Shown here piece by piece: positions 11,935 to 24,247 of a DNA stretch of 64,000 nucleotides (positions within the stretch are counted from its first letter, which is position 1; every line of letters begins with the position of its first letter). The position numbers were made by a program, and so were the translations under genes. This DNA comes from Bugula neritina (Eukaryota; Bryozoa; Gymnolaemata; Cheilostomatida; Bugulidae). The notes under the pieces were generated by a model, which was not told where the DNA came from, made no database searches, and was given only the letters and a program-made list of their open reading frames with translations. The DNA is taken from assembly GCA_964035545.1 (NCBI GenBank), contig OZ037769.1, forward strand, positions 604,501 to 668,500, given 5' to 3'.

Positions 11935-14297
11935 CTAACAATGTCAAGTTTAATCCAACTCTGATTGAAAGTAATAATAATCCTTACTAAGTTAAACTCC
12001 GCCCTACTCACTAGTCACTACGAATACGCAGTTATAACTGAAGTCTAGTAAACATTAGCATTATATTAACTAACTGTTTTATCACTGGGTCACAGTGTCA
12101 ACAGGGAAACACTTCAATGATCAGATAGTATATCCAGTGTACGCACTCCCTTCAGCTAACTCACAGCGAGTGTGTACACAGCCTTGAACTTCCTCTTTCT
12201 AATCACTACAGCTATCAACACAGTTAAATTGACCTCAAGCATTCCCCTCTCTTTGTTTAGTATTTGTCATAGCTTTATATTCTATAGAGTCTAAACAATT
12301 GATCCTTTATGATTTCATTCAATTAATAGGAATTATTGTTTTGCTTTTCTAATGCATTGTGAGTAGCAGGACTCTTGTTGAAATTTCTTATCTTATACTA
12401 AGTATACACTAAGTGCTAATGTGGCCTTGGACTATAAAACAAATGATAACAGCTAACTCAAATGAGAATGCAGTTCTGTTGAAAATTTCAAGCTTTTCAG
12501 AGGTTATCTTATGCAATATTATTGAGACTATAATTCTACAGTGCTACTACTGCTAGTACTTTTTCAGTCTAGCTATATCATCTTTTGAGATAAAACATTA
12601 AGATATGTTGCAGGTGCAGTAATAGAAATGAATTTATGCTAAGTTGTATCACTATTAATCTAAAATCTAATTGCACAAGCATGTCAGCGATGAGGTATTT
12701 ATTAGAGTACTTTCACTTGTCCCCAAATGTCACCTTTTGCCCTTCATTCAATTTAAACTGTTGATATTCTGGAAGTAATGAAATGGATACTGTAACACTG
12801 TGAGGTATGTATAATATATCCCAAGGTCTGTGAGAAAGTATTGAATGGGAAGCCAGCTTGCCATGCTTCATATGAAGGTTGATCTCTGACCTATAGGCAG
12901 AACATGCAAGTCATTGATGATGTCATATGAATGAGTTATTAAGCTATCAATATAGACACAGTACTCATGTTAGTTATCTGATAATTTAATTAATGATTTC
13001 ACATTAATATAAATATATTGTGAAATCAGATCTACATGTTTACCCAATAAGCACATGTACGCATGTACCATGCAAAGTGGAAACCCAGAAGTGACTCTTT
13101 TACAGCTGACCAATCTATCTCAGTGTAGCTAGATATATATTGACAGAGTATTATAATATACAGTAATTATAAATATACAGGGTGTATAGTCTATTTGTAA
13201 TACAGAACTATGTAATAAAGAGACAGCTAGTTTCAATAAAATGACTTTGATTGCACTAGGCTCAAGTATTTGCTTATCTGAATGCAGGTCAAGGTGTGAT
13301 GGACTTGCAGGGTTTATTGCTGCTTGACTAGAATATTTCAGCTTACTGTTTATGAGATATGACCAGTATGTAGGCACATAATATACCCTCTCTAGTATTA
13401 TATACAAACCTAGCTTGTAGGTTATCTTTAGATACAGTATATGTAGTATTATAGTGCAGAAGTTTCTTATCTAAACCAGTGTTAGTTTAAGCTATGAAAG
13501 GAGTGATTTGAATATTACACCAGTTATTAGCTATAGCCTATAATCAAGCTACCTCTATTCCATGGCCGGTAGAGACCTGCTACTACTATACTAATCATGT
13601 AGTATATCTCATGTGTTTGTCTAGTTTTGGTTATGCAGTGTATTCATAGTCCTACCATATTCTATATTGTCATTTCAGCTTATACAACTTCCTCATGATT
13701 CAAGTGTTACTTTGCTATGCATGGCTATTTATGTTTTTCACTTGTATTCGATGACTAATAAACAGCTATGTTTATTTCCTTCAACGTAATAAACAACCAA
13801 TAATAATGTTTGTTGGATATGTGCCAGCTGGCCAATGTTATCAATACTAAAATAAACTACAGTTGATGAATTATTCTAAAACTTGTTGAAGATGAACAAT
13901 CCACGTGGGATGTAATCCCTACAGATTTTTAGTCATTATCAAAATGCTGCTACCACTTTGTGAAGTCTAGCTGCTAGCAGTGATGTTAACATTGCTACAG
14001 TGGTAATAATAAGACCTGGTTTATCAATGATCGATTACTGTGTTGACCAACTAATCAGATGTGTACACTTTATTCAGTGCGGTGCTATTGCGTTTAAATA
14101 GGTTTGCTTGAAATATTACCTACGCACGTAATATTTTAAACAATACAATTATTCGCAACAGTAATACCTATAGTAGGGGATTTCGCAACATACCAGCAAA
14201 ATGAAAATACTCAGGTTATGCTGTTGCTATCTGAGAATATGAGAATCAGAATGTGTATAACTATACCAACTAGTAGATTTTATTTTTTTATGCCGTA
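11935..14297. promoter_or_regulatory. Divergent intergenic region between the receptor (-) and LMLN (+)
   Basis: The 2.36-kb gap separates two divergently transcribed start codons and should hold both promoters. It is AT-rich with no supported exon; the open frame at 13129-13407 (minus) has no splice context or recognisable protein character. I see no TATA or initiator element that I would place with confidence. Confidence 0.45.
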
Positions 14298-17200
14298 ATG
14301 CCTAAACACGGTATTTTTCATCATAGGTTCAACCAGTGCCGAAAAATTGGTAATTTAATGTGTTTTATAATCTTTATGATACTGATAGGATGTCCTGTTT
14401 TAATTAGGTCTAGTGACTTCACTGTAACACTAACTGAGACGGACAGTGACACCCAACCTCACAGTCACACTTCTGGTAAAATTGATAGTTGTGGACACAG
14501 GAATCCTGCAGTTTCTCAGGTAAGCTGTTTACTGTTTCCGTTTCAGCCTGAGATAACAATTAAAGTTGTAAAACTAAATCAAAATGACTCACAATTTCAG
14601 TATCAGTAACTGACTAACTCTTCTTGATTTTCAGTTTTTTATTTAAAACCAAGTTAAGCTTAATGATAACCTGCCAGTGTAAATCTGTAGAAGTGACTGT
14701 AAGTGTAGCTTTGTGTAGTAATCAATAACAATGACAGGCTGAGTCACTGACTATCACTATCAACTATGGTAACTTATTAATTGCAATATGAATTTGAATA
14801 CTGCAAATGGGACTGCTGTTTATTATTGACTCTCAATAACAAAATGAGTTTTACTATTAACATGTGTTTGCAGTTGAGCACTACATTTTACACTGACTAT
14901 GAATCAGTAGGCTATACAATTATGAGTATCGGTATGAATATAATTATAGCATTAATGGATTACCATTAACACTCACTGTTTGTTTACATTATGTATTATA
15001 TCATATTTGCAGTTAAAACGTGTATGTTTTTAAAGATCAGCTACATTATTTCTTTAGATAAACCATGTATATGTGGAGTCGAAAGTGCGAGAGAGACGTC
15101 AAGTTGAGGAAACGCATCACAACCTACGAATTCACCTGACGTATGACTCCAGCATGCACCAACTACCTGCTGACCAGCAGTACCTGATTAAGGTTAGTGA
15201 GAGTTGAGTATATCGCACTCTAAACTCTAGGCTCATAGTATGTGAGGGAGTATTGAAGTTGAAGTCACAATACTATCTCAAGTAACTCCAAGTAACAGCT
15301 GCGGTTAGAGGAACTTGTTTATCGTGTCACATGACACTTATGACTCACCGTGTGATAGGCTGATAGTGCAAATCTCCGTATGGTGATGTCACACTCTTCC
15401 TGTGTCAGGCGAAGCTTCTACACAATCTATAATTTTTGCAATCGGGTTTTGCCAGATTTTTTTCATATTTAAAAACTGTTTTTCTTGTCTCCTCTAATTT
15501 TTGGCAACATTTAAACAATTTCAGTAGTTGAAGGAAGCAATTTCAGTAGCTAAAGGAAGCAATTTTTGGTAAAAAAACAAGTCAAGCTGTGGAGGTTCTC
15601 ATTTTGATCTAAAATATTTTATTCGTTTAGTTGCCTGTCATTTCACCAATACACATGTGATACACATACTGCAAGCATGCTGGTGCAATGCTACTTTCAC
15701 TTTATAAACACATAGCAGATCAGTTATTATTTTATATCACATTGACTGTACAGTTACACTTACACGGTTATACTTACATAGTTACACTTACACAGTTATA
15801 CTTACACAGTTACACTTACACGGTTACACTTACACAGTTACACTTACACGGTTACACTTACACAGTTACACTTACACAGTTACACTTACACAGTTACACT
15901 TACACGGTTACACTTACACAGTTACACTTACACGGTTACACTTACACAGTTACACTTACACAGTTACACTTACACAGTTACACTTACACGGTTACACTTA
16001 CACAGTCACACTTACACAGTCACACTTACACAGTTACACTTACACAGTTACACTTACACACTTACACAGCTACACTTACACAGTTCCACTTACACAGTTA
16101 CACTTACACAGTTACACTTACACGGTTACACTTACACAGTCACACTTACACAGTCACACTTACACAGTTACACTTACACAGTTACACTTACACACTTACA
16201 CAGCTACACTTACACAGTTCCACTTACACAGTTACACTTACACGGTTACACTTACACGGTTACACTTACACAGTTACACTTACACGGTTACACTTACACG
16301 GTTACACTTACACAGCTACACTTACACAGTTCCACTTACACAGCTACACTTACACAGTTCCACTTACACAGTTACACTTACACGGTTACACTTACACGGT
16401 TACACTTACACAGTTACACTTACACGGTTACACTTACACGGTTACACTTACACAGCTACACTTACACAGTTCCACTTACACAGCTACACTTACACAGTTC
16501 TACACTGCGTTTCCATGACTGCGCATAATGCGAATGAATGCTTCGTACGGATTATTTGTGGTTTGTGGTTTGCATTACCTTATAGTTGCGGTTTCATCCG
16601 ATGTAACTGTTTCCATTAGCCGAATGAAAAAATCCATTCGCATAATGTGATAATGGAAACGCAGTGCTAGCCAGAGTATATATTTACATTACAGAACTCT
16701 GTGATGGGTACAGCCATACAGTACTGGGAGAATGCCCTAAAGACAAGGAGATTATCCAAACCAATACTACTAGCTAGGTATCTTTATATCTTCTTTATAC
16801 TCTAGTGGTTATATATGTCATTGTAGGTCACCTGATATTTCTAGGTCACCTCGTGTAAGTCACACATATTTCTCTATGTAGTGTGTAGACAAGTATCTTT
16901 ATACCTTAGGTCGTGTGTAGATGGTGACGTATTCAGAACTGACACTGAAGACATCAGTGACCGGCAGACATATTGTATTGACGGCTGCAGTCCGGTTACC
17001 ATGTGTGGAGACAGTGTAGTCCCAGGACATCATCTGCAGGTTAGAATTAGTGTGTACTATTATATAGTTGGTATAGTTTATTCATCTTTATAATATAACC
17101 ACTCTCTAAAGTAGATGGAATATTGTCCCTCGGTTGTCATTCAAAATATTCAGTTTGTCATGGTTTATACAAACATGCACATACTAATATGTAGTTAGAT

Positions 17201-20200
17201 GTTTGGAATTCCAACAATACAATGACAAGACAACTCTTAACACTAAATAAATAAAGCATTTGACATGCATTATAAGTCTACTAGTTGCACACAATCAAAG
17301 TATCTTATTTCATAAACTGTGTTCTCTCAGTCAGTATTTACCCATCTCTACTTTCACTGAGGCTGTAGTCAACCAGTTCTGTTTATATTTTAGTATAATC
17401 TTTCTATTCACTTCCTCCTTCCCCATAGTGTATATATATATCATAGTTTAGACTGAGGGCTAGTGTCACTTTGCTTGAGGGTGGCGCTCTCTACGCCCAC
17501 CCTATATGTTGTAGTTTGCTTCTATTCCAATAAACATTAATTTAGTTTTTCCTTATACTTTATTTTCCTTGTACAATCAGTTTTCTCAGCCTGCAGCTTG
17601 TGTTAGTGTAATCAAGTAGAATGCATTGTATTGGTTTAATAAAGTGTGCGGTTATCAGAATGAATGCATAGCAAAGCTGTGACCACCATATTAGCATATT
17701 ATCATCAAGGAAGTTCTTGAGTTGTTTACACAGTCCACACAGTGATTGGTTTGTTTGTTAGAGAACTAGATAATATACTGATAGACTAGCACATAGCTAG
17801 CACCTAGTCCTACAGTATCCAGCACTACAGTGTATAGATATATACTGCAGTGTATGTATAGATATACTACAGTGTATGTATAGATTTTGAGATCACTGAG
17901 CTAGACCCTTATATTGTGGTAATTTTGTCTCCCCATTCAAGTGGTTTCTTTGTATTCTACACAAAATATTATTGAAGTCCCCAAGGTTTATGGTATTTGC
18001 CTTTGAGTTGCATTTTGGTGACTTGGAATTCAGAAGTAGAAAAACTAGAAAATCAAACTGATTTGAGTAATTCTGATGGCAATATTTCCCATCCAGGGCT
18101 GCCGGCTGTATGACACGTGGAATGAGAAGTTCATAATAGAGAACAGCTCAGCAGCGGGAGTGACAGACGCTGACTTTCTGCTGTACGTGGCTGCCAGTGA
18201 CACAGCCAGATGTGACTCATCTGTAGCCTACGCAACCTACTGTCAGTTAGAGGTGGAGTACGACCGTCCCATAGCCGGCTTCATCAACATCTGCCCTAAG
18301 GCTATCTCTACTCACGAGACCGACTTGGCTCTTACAGTGGCTAAAGTGAAGCATGAGATTCTTCACGCCTTGGTGAGTGTCTGTGTTATGTAATATATGT
18401 GTATGTTATGTAATATATGTGTATTTTATGGAATATATGTGTATAGTATGTAATATATGTGTATAGTATGTAATATATGTGTATATTATGTAATATATGT
18501 GTATAGTGTGTAATATATGTGTATATATTATGTAATATATGTGTATGATATGTAATATATGTGTATATGTTATGTAATATATGTGTATATTATGTAATAT
18601 ATGTGTAAATATTGTGTAATATATATGTATAGTATGTAATATATGTGTATATTATATAATATATGTGTATAGTATGTCATATATGTGTATTTTATGTAAT
18701 ATATGTGTATGTTATGTAATATATGTGTATAGTATGTAATATATGTGTATGTTATGTAATATATGTGTATAGTGTGTAATATATGTGTATGTTATGTAAT
18801 ATATGTGTATAGTATGTAATATATGTGTATGTTATGTAATATATGTGTATAGTATGTAATATATGTGTATAGTATGTAATATATGTGTATAGTATGTAAT
18901 ATATGTGTATATTATGTAATATATGTGTATAGTATGTAATATATGTGTATAGTATGTAATATATGTGTATATTATGTAATATATGTGTATAGTATGTAAT
19001 ATATGTGTATAGTATGTAATATATGTGTATAGTATGTAATATATGTGTATAGTATGTAATATATATTATACATACATGCCTGTGTTGAAGGGCTTCTCCC
19101 TCAGTCTATACGGCTTCTATAGAGATTCTGATGGGAATCCTCTGACGCAGAGAGAGCCAATAGGAAATCGTCCTCCCCTGGGGTATGTTACTAGTCTCAC
19201 TGTTTACTCTGATATACTAACGTGTTTGTGTGTCGTATGTACTTACTGTATGGTATGTACTTACTGTATCATATGTACTTACTGTATCATATGTACTTAC
19301 TGTATCGTATGTACTTACTGTATCGTATGTACTTACTGTATCTACTATACTTACTGCATCGTATGTACTTACTGTATCGTATGTACTTACTGTATCGTAT
19401 GTACTTACTGTATGGTATGTACTTACTGTATCATATGTACTTACTGTATCGTATGTACTTTTTGTATCGTATGTACTTACTGTATCTACTGTACTTACTG
19501 TATCGTATGTACTTACTGTATCTACTGTACTTACTGCATCGTATGCACTTACTGTATCGTATGTACTTACTGTATCGTATGTACTTACTGTATCTACTGT
19601 ACTTACTGCATCGTATGCACTTACTGTATCGTATGTACTTACTGTATCTACTGTACTTACTGCATCGTATGCACTTACTGTATCGTATGTACTTACTGTA
19701 TCTACTGTACTTACATCATATTGATATCTCTTTTTAGAGCCGACAAGAGCTATATATTCAGTGACCGAGTCGTACGGATTGTGTGGCGACGTGATTGGCT
19801 GACTACTAACGGGACAGTCGAATGGCCAGTGAACATGATGGTCACTCCTAGAGTCACTGTGAGTATTGTACTGTGGGTCACAGAGTCACTGTGAGTAGCA
19901 TACTGTGGGTCACAGAGTTACTGTGAGTATTAAGTGACTGTTAAAGCATGCTGCCAGGTCTCAGTGTGTTTGGCTGACCTTCTATAAAGTTGGAATAAAA
20001 AACTGGTTGTTGTTAATAAAAATATTTCTCACAATACACACAGATTGGAATTATACCATACAAAGTTCAATGACTGGTGATATGTATGTTTAGCTATATA
20101 AACCACGTCTAGTACTACATAATACAGTCCAGGTGTTCCGGGAATGATATTTTGAAACTCTTTGAAGGAAGAGGCAAGAAATCACTTCAACTGTTCGCTG

Positions 20201-23200
20201 CTGGAAGGAGCTGAGTTGGAGAATCAGGGGTCAACCGGTACACGACTCACTCACTGGGAGAAGAGAGTGTTTGAGGTGAGGGGGATGTGTTAGTCCTCTT
20301 TCTCACTTACTAGCTCACTTACTCTTAGTATCAGTCACTCACTTACTCTTAGTATCAGTCACTCAGTTACTCTTAGTATCAGTCACTCATTTACTCTTAG
20401 TATCAGTCACTCACTTACTCTTAGTATCAGTCACTCACCTATTCTCTCACTGCTCACTTGTTTACTCACTTAGTCTCTCACTCATTCACTCACTCACTCA
20501 GTCATGTTTACCTATTTACTAATTAACTAAACACAACACTGCCCCACACCATATCATACTACCACACCACATCACACTCTAGCACTACTAACCATATAAT
20601 GTAGCACACACAAACCAATACAATATCTTGTAGAATGAGATGATGACAGGAATCTACACACAGAACCCTGTAGTGTCTAGGATAACCTTAGCTCTTATGG
20701 AAGATACGGGGTATGTAGTCTACACCCCCTTACTTATTTTACAGCTGGTACATTATATTACAGGTGGTACACTATATTACAGCTGGTACACTATATTACA
20801 GCTGGTACATTATATTACAGGTAGTACATTATATTACAGCTGGTACACTATATTACAGCTGGTACATTATATTACAGCTGGTACATTATATTACAGCTGG
20901 TACATTATATTACAGCTGGTACATTATATTACAGCTGGTACATTATATTACAGCTGGTACATTATATTACAGCTGGTACATTATATTACAGCTGGTACAT
21001 TATATTACAGCTGGTATATTATATTACAGGTAGTACATTATATTACAGCTGGTACACTATATTACAGCTGGTACACTATATTACAGGTAGTACATTATAT
21101 TACAGCTGGTATATTATATTACAGCTGGTACATTATATTACAGCTGGTACATTATATTACAGCTGGTACATTATATTACAGCTGGTACATTATATTACAG
21201 CTGGTACACTGTATTACAGCTGGTACACTATATTACAGCTGGTACATTATATTACAGCTGGTACACTATATTACAGCTGGTACATTATATTACAGCTGGC
21301 ACATTATATTACAGCTGGTACATTATATTACACCTGGTACATTATATTACAGCTGGTACACTATATTACAGCTGGTACATTATATTACAGCTGATACACT
21401 ATATTACAGCTGGTACATTATATTACAGCTGGTACATTATATTACAGCTGGTACATTTTATTACAGGTGGTATATTATATTATAGCTGGTACATTATATT
21501 ACAGGTAATACATTATATTACAGCTGATACATTATATTACAGCTGGTACATTATATTACAGGTGATATATTATATTGCAGCTGGTACATGGCCAACTACT
21601 CATATGCAGAGACACTGGACTGGGGAAAGAATCTCGGCTGTGAGTTCGCCATGAAGAGCTGCTCGGAGTGGATTCAGAAGAGAGAAGCTAAGTTAGTATC
21701 TCTACCTAGACTAGGTTTCTATGACTTATAGCCTTTCTACCACCACACTCATTGATATCTATTGTTGTAGTGATGAGAGTGCTCACCCTTACTGTACAGA
21801 AGTCAGATCTAACCCTCTTAGAACTCATTGTAACAGCAGACGTACTGCCTTATCCGTCTGCAACTTGCTCCAATATTCTCAGGATTTGAATATTTTTTAC
21901 AGATACTCGGCTAAAAGCCCTCGGTTAGGGGGTGGTGTTAGTTTAGCCGACTATTGCCCCTACCTGCAGGTATGGAACCTGGTCTATTGTATCATTATGC
22001 TGCGTGCTACTCCCACACACTGTGTGTCACCGTCATAGATATTACTCCGCGTGTCATGTATAATTCAAGATAGATGACATGTACTGCTAAAGCACCTGTT
22101 TGTTATTGTCAGGAGTTTGATTGGAAGAAGGAAGCGACATTTGTTAGAGGAAGTGAATGCTACCTGACATCTAATGCCCCACATGTTGACACCAACCTAG
22201 CTATAGAGTACTATGGCAAGGACAGCAGGTGCTTTGATCAAGTTAGTCCATTTCAGATGTTCAGGTGCTCCACGGTGTTCACATCTAACAACTACGGGGC
22301 TGGTTGTTACCAGGTGAGATAAATAGTCTATTCAAATAAACAATTCAAGTGTTTTACACTCGTTACACTCAACAGTATCATTATGTTACACCACAATGTT
22401 ACTATGTACATGTTACAAACACTTAATACTGAACTTGTAAACTATTTATAAAGTATATTTTGATTCAACAAGTTAAAATGTTTGCACAGTTTTGCAAATC
22501 AATCTATTCTAATATATTATATATGTAGAGGTCCTTGAGAAGGATAGAGAGGATAACTCTGTATTGAAACCCGCAATGTTTCAATAATTTCTCGAAAATG
22601 TTTAACTTGATTTTCTAGTCAAAGTAGTGTTTGACTTTTCTGATGTATGTTCTCTTTTTAATTTTATTGGTTATTTTTTTATATTTTAATTGCCCAATCG
22701 GCTTATTTGTTGAGGTTGTATATAATTGTGAAGACTGCTACTACTTATGAGCTGCTGTATTTACTTTACTAGCCTCAGTACCTTACCACTCATTATCCTG
22801 ATATATATCTTGTTCTCTGTTTCTTGCTGCAGTACAAGTGTGTGGCTGGCCAGGGGCTATACATCTATGTAGCTGACAAGGAGTTCAGGTGCTATAAGAA
22901 GGGCCAGCTGCTGGATGTCAAAGTGACAACCACTGAGTCATACTTTGAAGGTGCTTTAGTGTGTCCAGCCTGTGAAGAGGTCTGTGCGGTGAGTCATGCT
23001 TTCAGTTCTGTACAGTAAAAGAGAAGACAACTTCCTTATTCGCTGCCAGCTGTTGCAAGTATTTAGATTTCTAGAATCTAGAGATAGAATTTTCGTTCAA
23101 GTTATTTTATTATCTTTTGGTTTGCCAATGTCGTATATTTTTGTAAATAGAATTTTAAATTTGGTTTAGTTCACTAAATTAAATGTTTAGGGTGCAAGCG

Positions 23201-23579
23201 TTTTAGAAACTTAAAGGAAATTGACGAGGTGGGGCAACTCTGAAATTGTAAAATGAACTTAATTGTTTTTTCCTGCAAAACTTTATACATTATTGCCAAT
23301 AGCAAGACTTGATGAGTATTTAATTTTTACTTGCTATAAAAATTATTTTACCCATTTTAATTTTAATTAATAAATACTAACATACTAAAAACATTGCTCT
23401 GTGCTTGTCGACAGGTTGGGATTTGTCCCCCCGAATCAGAACCTCCTCCTAGTACTGTAGAAGACCCAGTGAAAGACATTCCATGTGTTTCTGGAGCTAG
23501 TCAACTTATCCCTTCCAGTATATGCCTTTCTATTTTGCTATGCTGTGTATTACCTTACTGCTTTTCATTCTATAGTTAA
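14298..23579 (+). CDS. LMLN: Leishmanolysin-like zinc metallopeptidase (invadolysin)
   Basis: Fourteen exons join in phase: 14298-14519, 15058-15192, 16695-16777, 16910-17039, 18097-18372, 19091-19182, 19738-19858, 20168-20275, 20634-20710, 21581-21691, 21771-21969, 22113-22313, 22833-22988, 23415-23579; 691 residues, the size usual for animal LMLN. It is an M8-family endopeptidase linked in other animals to cell migration and mitosis. The zinc motif HEILHALGF (His276, Glu277, His280) spans the exon 5/6 junction; the third zinc ligand is His382 in LTHWEKR and the Met-turn is Met411 in ALMEDTGW. Conserved blocks [13 protein letters not shown] and ADYCP are present, with many paired Cys. A signal peptide starts at Met1 or, more classically, Met21 (14358). 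The C-terminus ends in a hydrophobic stretch after SGAS, suggesting a GPI signal. A poly(A) signal lies at 23906. All catalytic residues are intact. Several introns carry tandem arrays abutting splice sites. Confidence 0.97.
15757..16502. repeat. 14-bp minisatellite in LMLN intron 2 (about 53 copies)
   Basis: The unit cagttacacttaca repeats almost without interruption, with variants (cggtta, cagcta, cagtcaca). It fills half the intron between LMLN exons 2 and 3 and ends directly against a MITE. Because 14 is not a multiple of three but the unit lacks stops, a long open frame of alternating [14 protein letters not shown] results; it is not a gene. Confidence 0.95.
16503..16666 (+). mobile_element. 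MITE copy 3 (164 bp)
   Basis: The element is nearly identical to the copy at 6440-6603, with the same 14-bp terminal inverted repeats and a handful of substitutions. CTA flanks both ends, consistent with a 3-bp target duplication as in PIF/Harbinger-type elements. It sits 28 bp before the acceptor of LMLN exon 3 and immediately after the 14-bp array. Confidence 0.9.
18381..19068. repeat. 20-bp minisatellite filling LMLN intron 5 (about 34 copies)
   Basis: The unit gtatagtatgtaatatatgt starts within about 10 bases of the exon 5 donor and runs to about 20 bases before the exon 6 acceptor, so the intron is essentially one array. Each unit contains the donor-like hexamer GTATGT. Confidence 0.95.
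19223..19722. repeat. 18-bp minisatellite in LMLN intron 6 (about 28 copies)
   Basis: The unit gtatgtacttactgtatc, with shortened ctgtacttactgcatc-type variants, occupies almost the whole intron between exons 6 and 7. Each unit starts with GTATGT, the same hexamer as the true exon 6 donor at 19183. It reads open in several frames but encodes only low-complexity Tyr/Cys/Leu repeats. Confidence 0.95.
19851..19930. repeat. 32-bp triplication of the LMLN exon 7 donor
   Basis: The exon end GAGTCACT followed by GTGAGTA is repeated with a 32-bp period: donors at 19859, 19891 and 19923 (the last with GAGTTACT). The first is used in the model because it keeps phase with exon 8; use of the others would insert 32 or 64 bases and shift the frame. 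Confidence 0.92.
20319..20440. repeat. 24-bp tandem repeat in LMLN intron 8 (about 5 copies)
   Basis: A 24-bp unit built on cttagtatcagtcactca repeats about five times, starting some 45 bases after the exon 8 donor, and grades into a degenerate ctcactca repeat. Confidence 0.85.
20744..21580. repeat. 19-bp minisatellite of reiterated acceptor sequence in LMLN intron 9 (about 44 copies)
   Basis: The unit ctggtacattatattacag repeats about 44 times up to exon 10. The true junction is attgcag|CTGGTACATGG: the exon's first nine bases and the intron's last bases are themselves the repeat unit, so the array is a serial duplication of the 3' splice site. Nearly every unit ends in TTACAG, a good acceptor. 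Confidence 0.96.
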
Positions 23580-24247
23580 CACCAGTCTAAAACACATATG
23601 TTGTTGCTAAGGTAATTTTTCCTGTGGATTTAACGTCAGCTTAACTTGTATGCCAGCAATATTCTTCTGGAATATATCTACATTGTTGAGTATTTTTGTT
23701 TAGATAATATTTGTATATTTCTGTATTTTATCGGTAAACTTTTTTTAATTTTATAGGAATTTTTTAACTTTAGCATTTTATATTTATTTACAATGAAATG
23801 TTCTACTTAACCTTTAAGCTGTCATGTAGCATTCCTATACATTTGTACATGTCTTTGTCATGTTTTGTTACTAATCAGCAAATTTATCTTGAGAAGCGAA
23901 GAACAAATAAACCTCTATGATAGGTTAAGAACTTTGTTTTCTAGACCCTCCCTCCTACCTCACCACCCCTCCCCCCTCCTCCCCAGTTATGATTTTGTGA
24001 TGCTATTATTCTACTCATCATGCTGATCAAGTGGAATTATTAGTTAGCAATGTTTCATGCTTACTTTTACAAGGGAAAATAACTCCCACAAGTGCAGCGT
24101 TAAGCTACCAAAGTTTCTCAACTAGCATAAATCAAACTGAAACACGCCAGTCAACATATTCACAATTATAGATTCATTTTTTATATTATATTTACAGTCA
24201 CAACTTTATCAAACAACAAAATTTCATTCAATAAAAACCAAAATTCT
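23580..24247. other. Tail-to-tail intergenic region between LMLN and TMEM177
   Basis: This holds the LMLN 3' UTR with AATAAA at 23906-23911, a pyrimidine-rich stretch at about 23945-23985, and the presumed 3' UTR of TMEM177 from the other strand. No exon is supported. Confidence 0.6.

Noticed and set aside
15688..16518. 276-codon open frame of [14 protein letters not shown] repeats
   Set aside because: It is the translation of the 14-bp intronic array in LMLN and ends in a MITE; it has no conserved sequence and lies between two LMLN exons that join in phase.
19043..19894. Open frames over LMLN exons 6-7 (Cys/Tyr-rich repeats)
   Set aside because: The array translation merely bridges two real exons; other frames over the same array are also open, as expected for a stop-free repeat unit.
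20640..21485. 281-codon open frame of [17 protein letters not shown] repeats
   Set aside because: Only the first part is LMLN exon 9; the rest is the 19-bp array of acceptor copies.
18381..21580. CRISPR-like regular arrays
   Set aside because: The units are contiguous tandem repeats without unique spacers, in introns of an animal gene.
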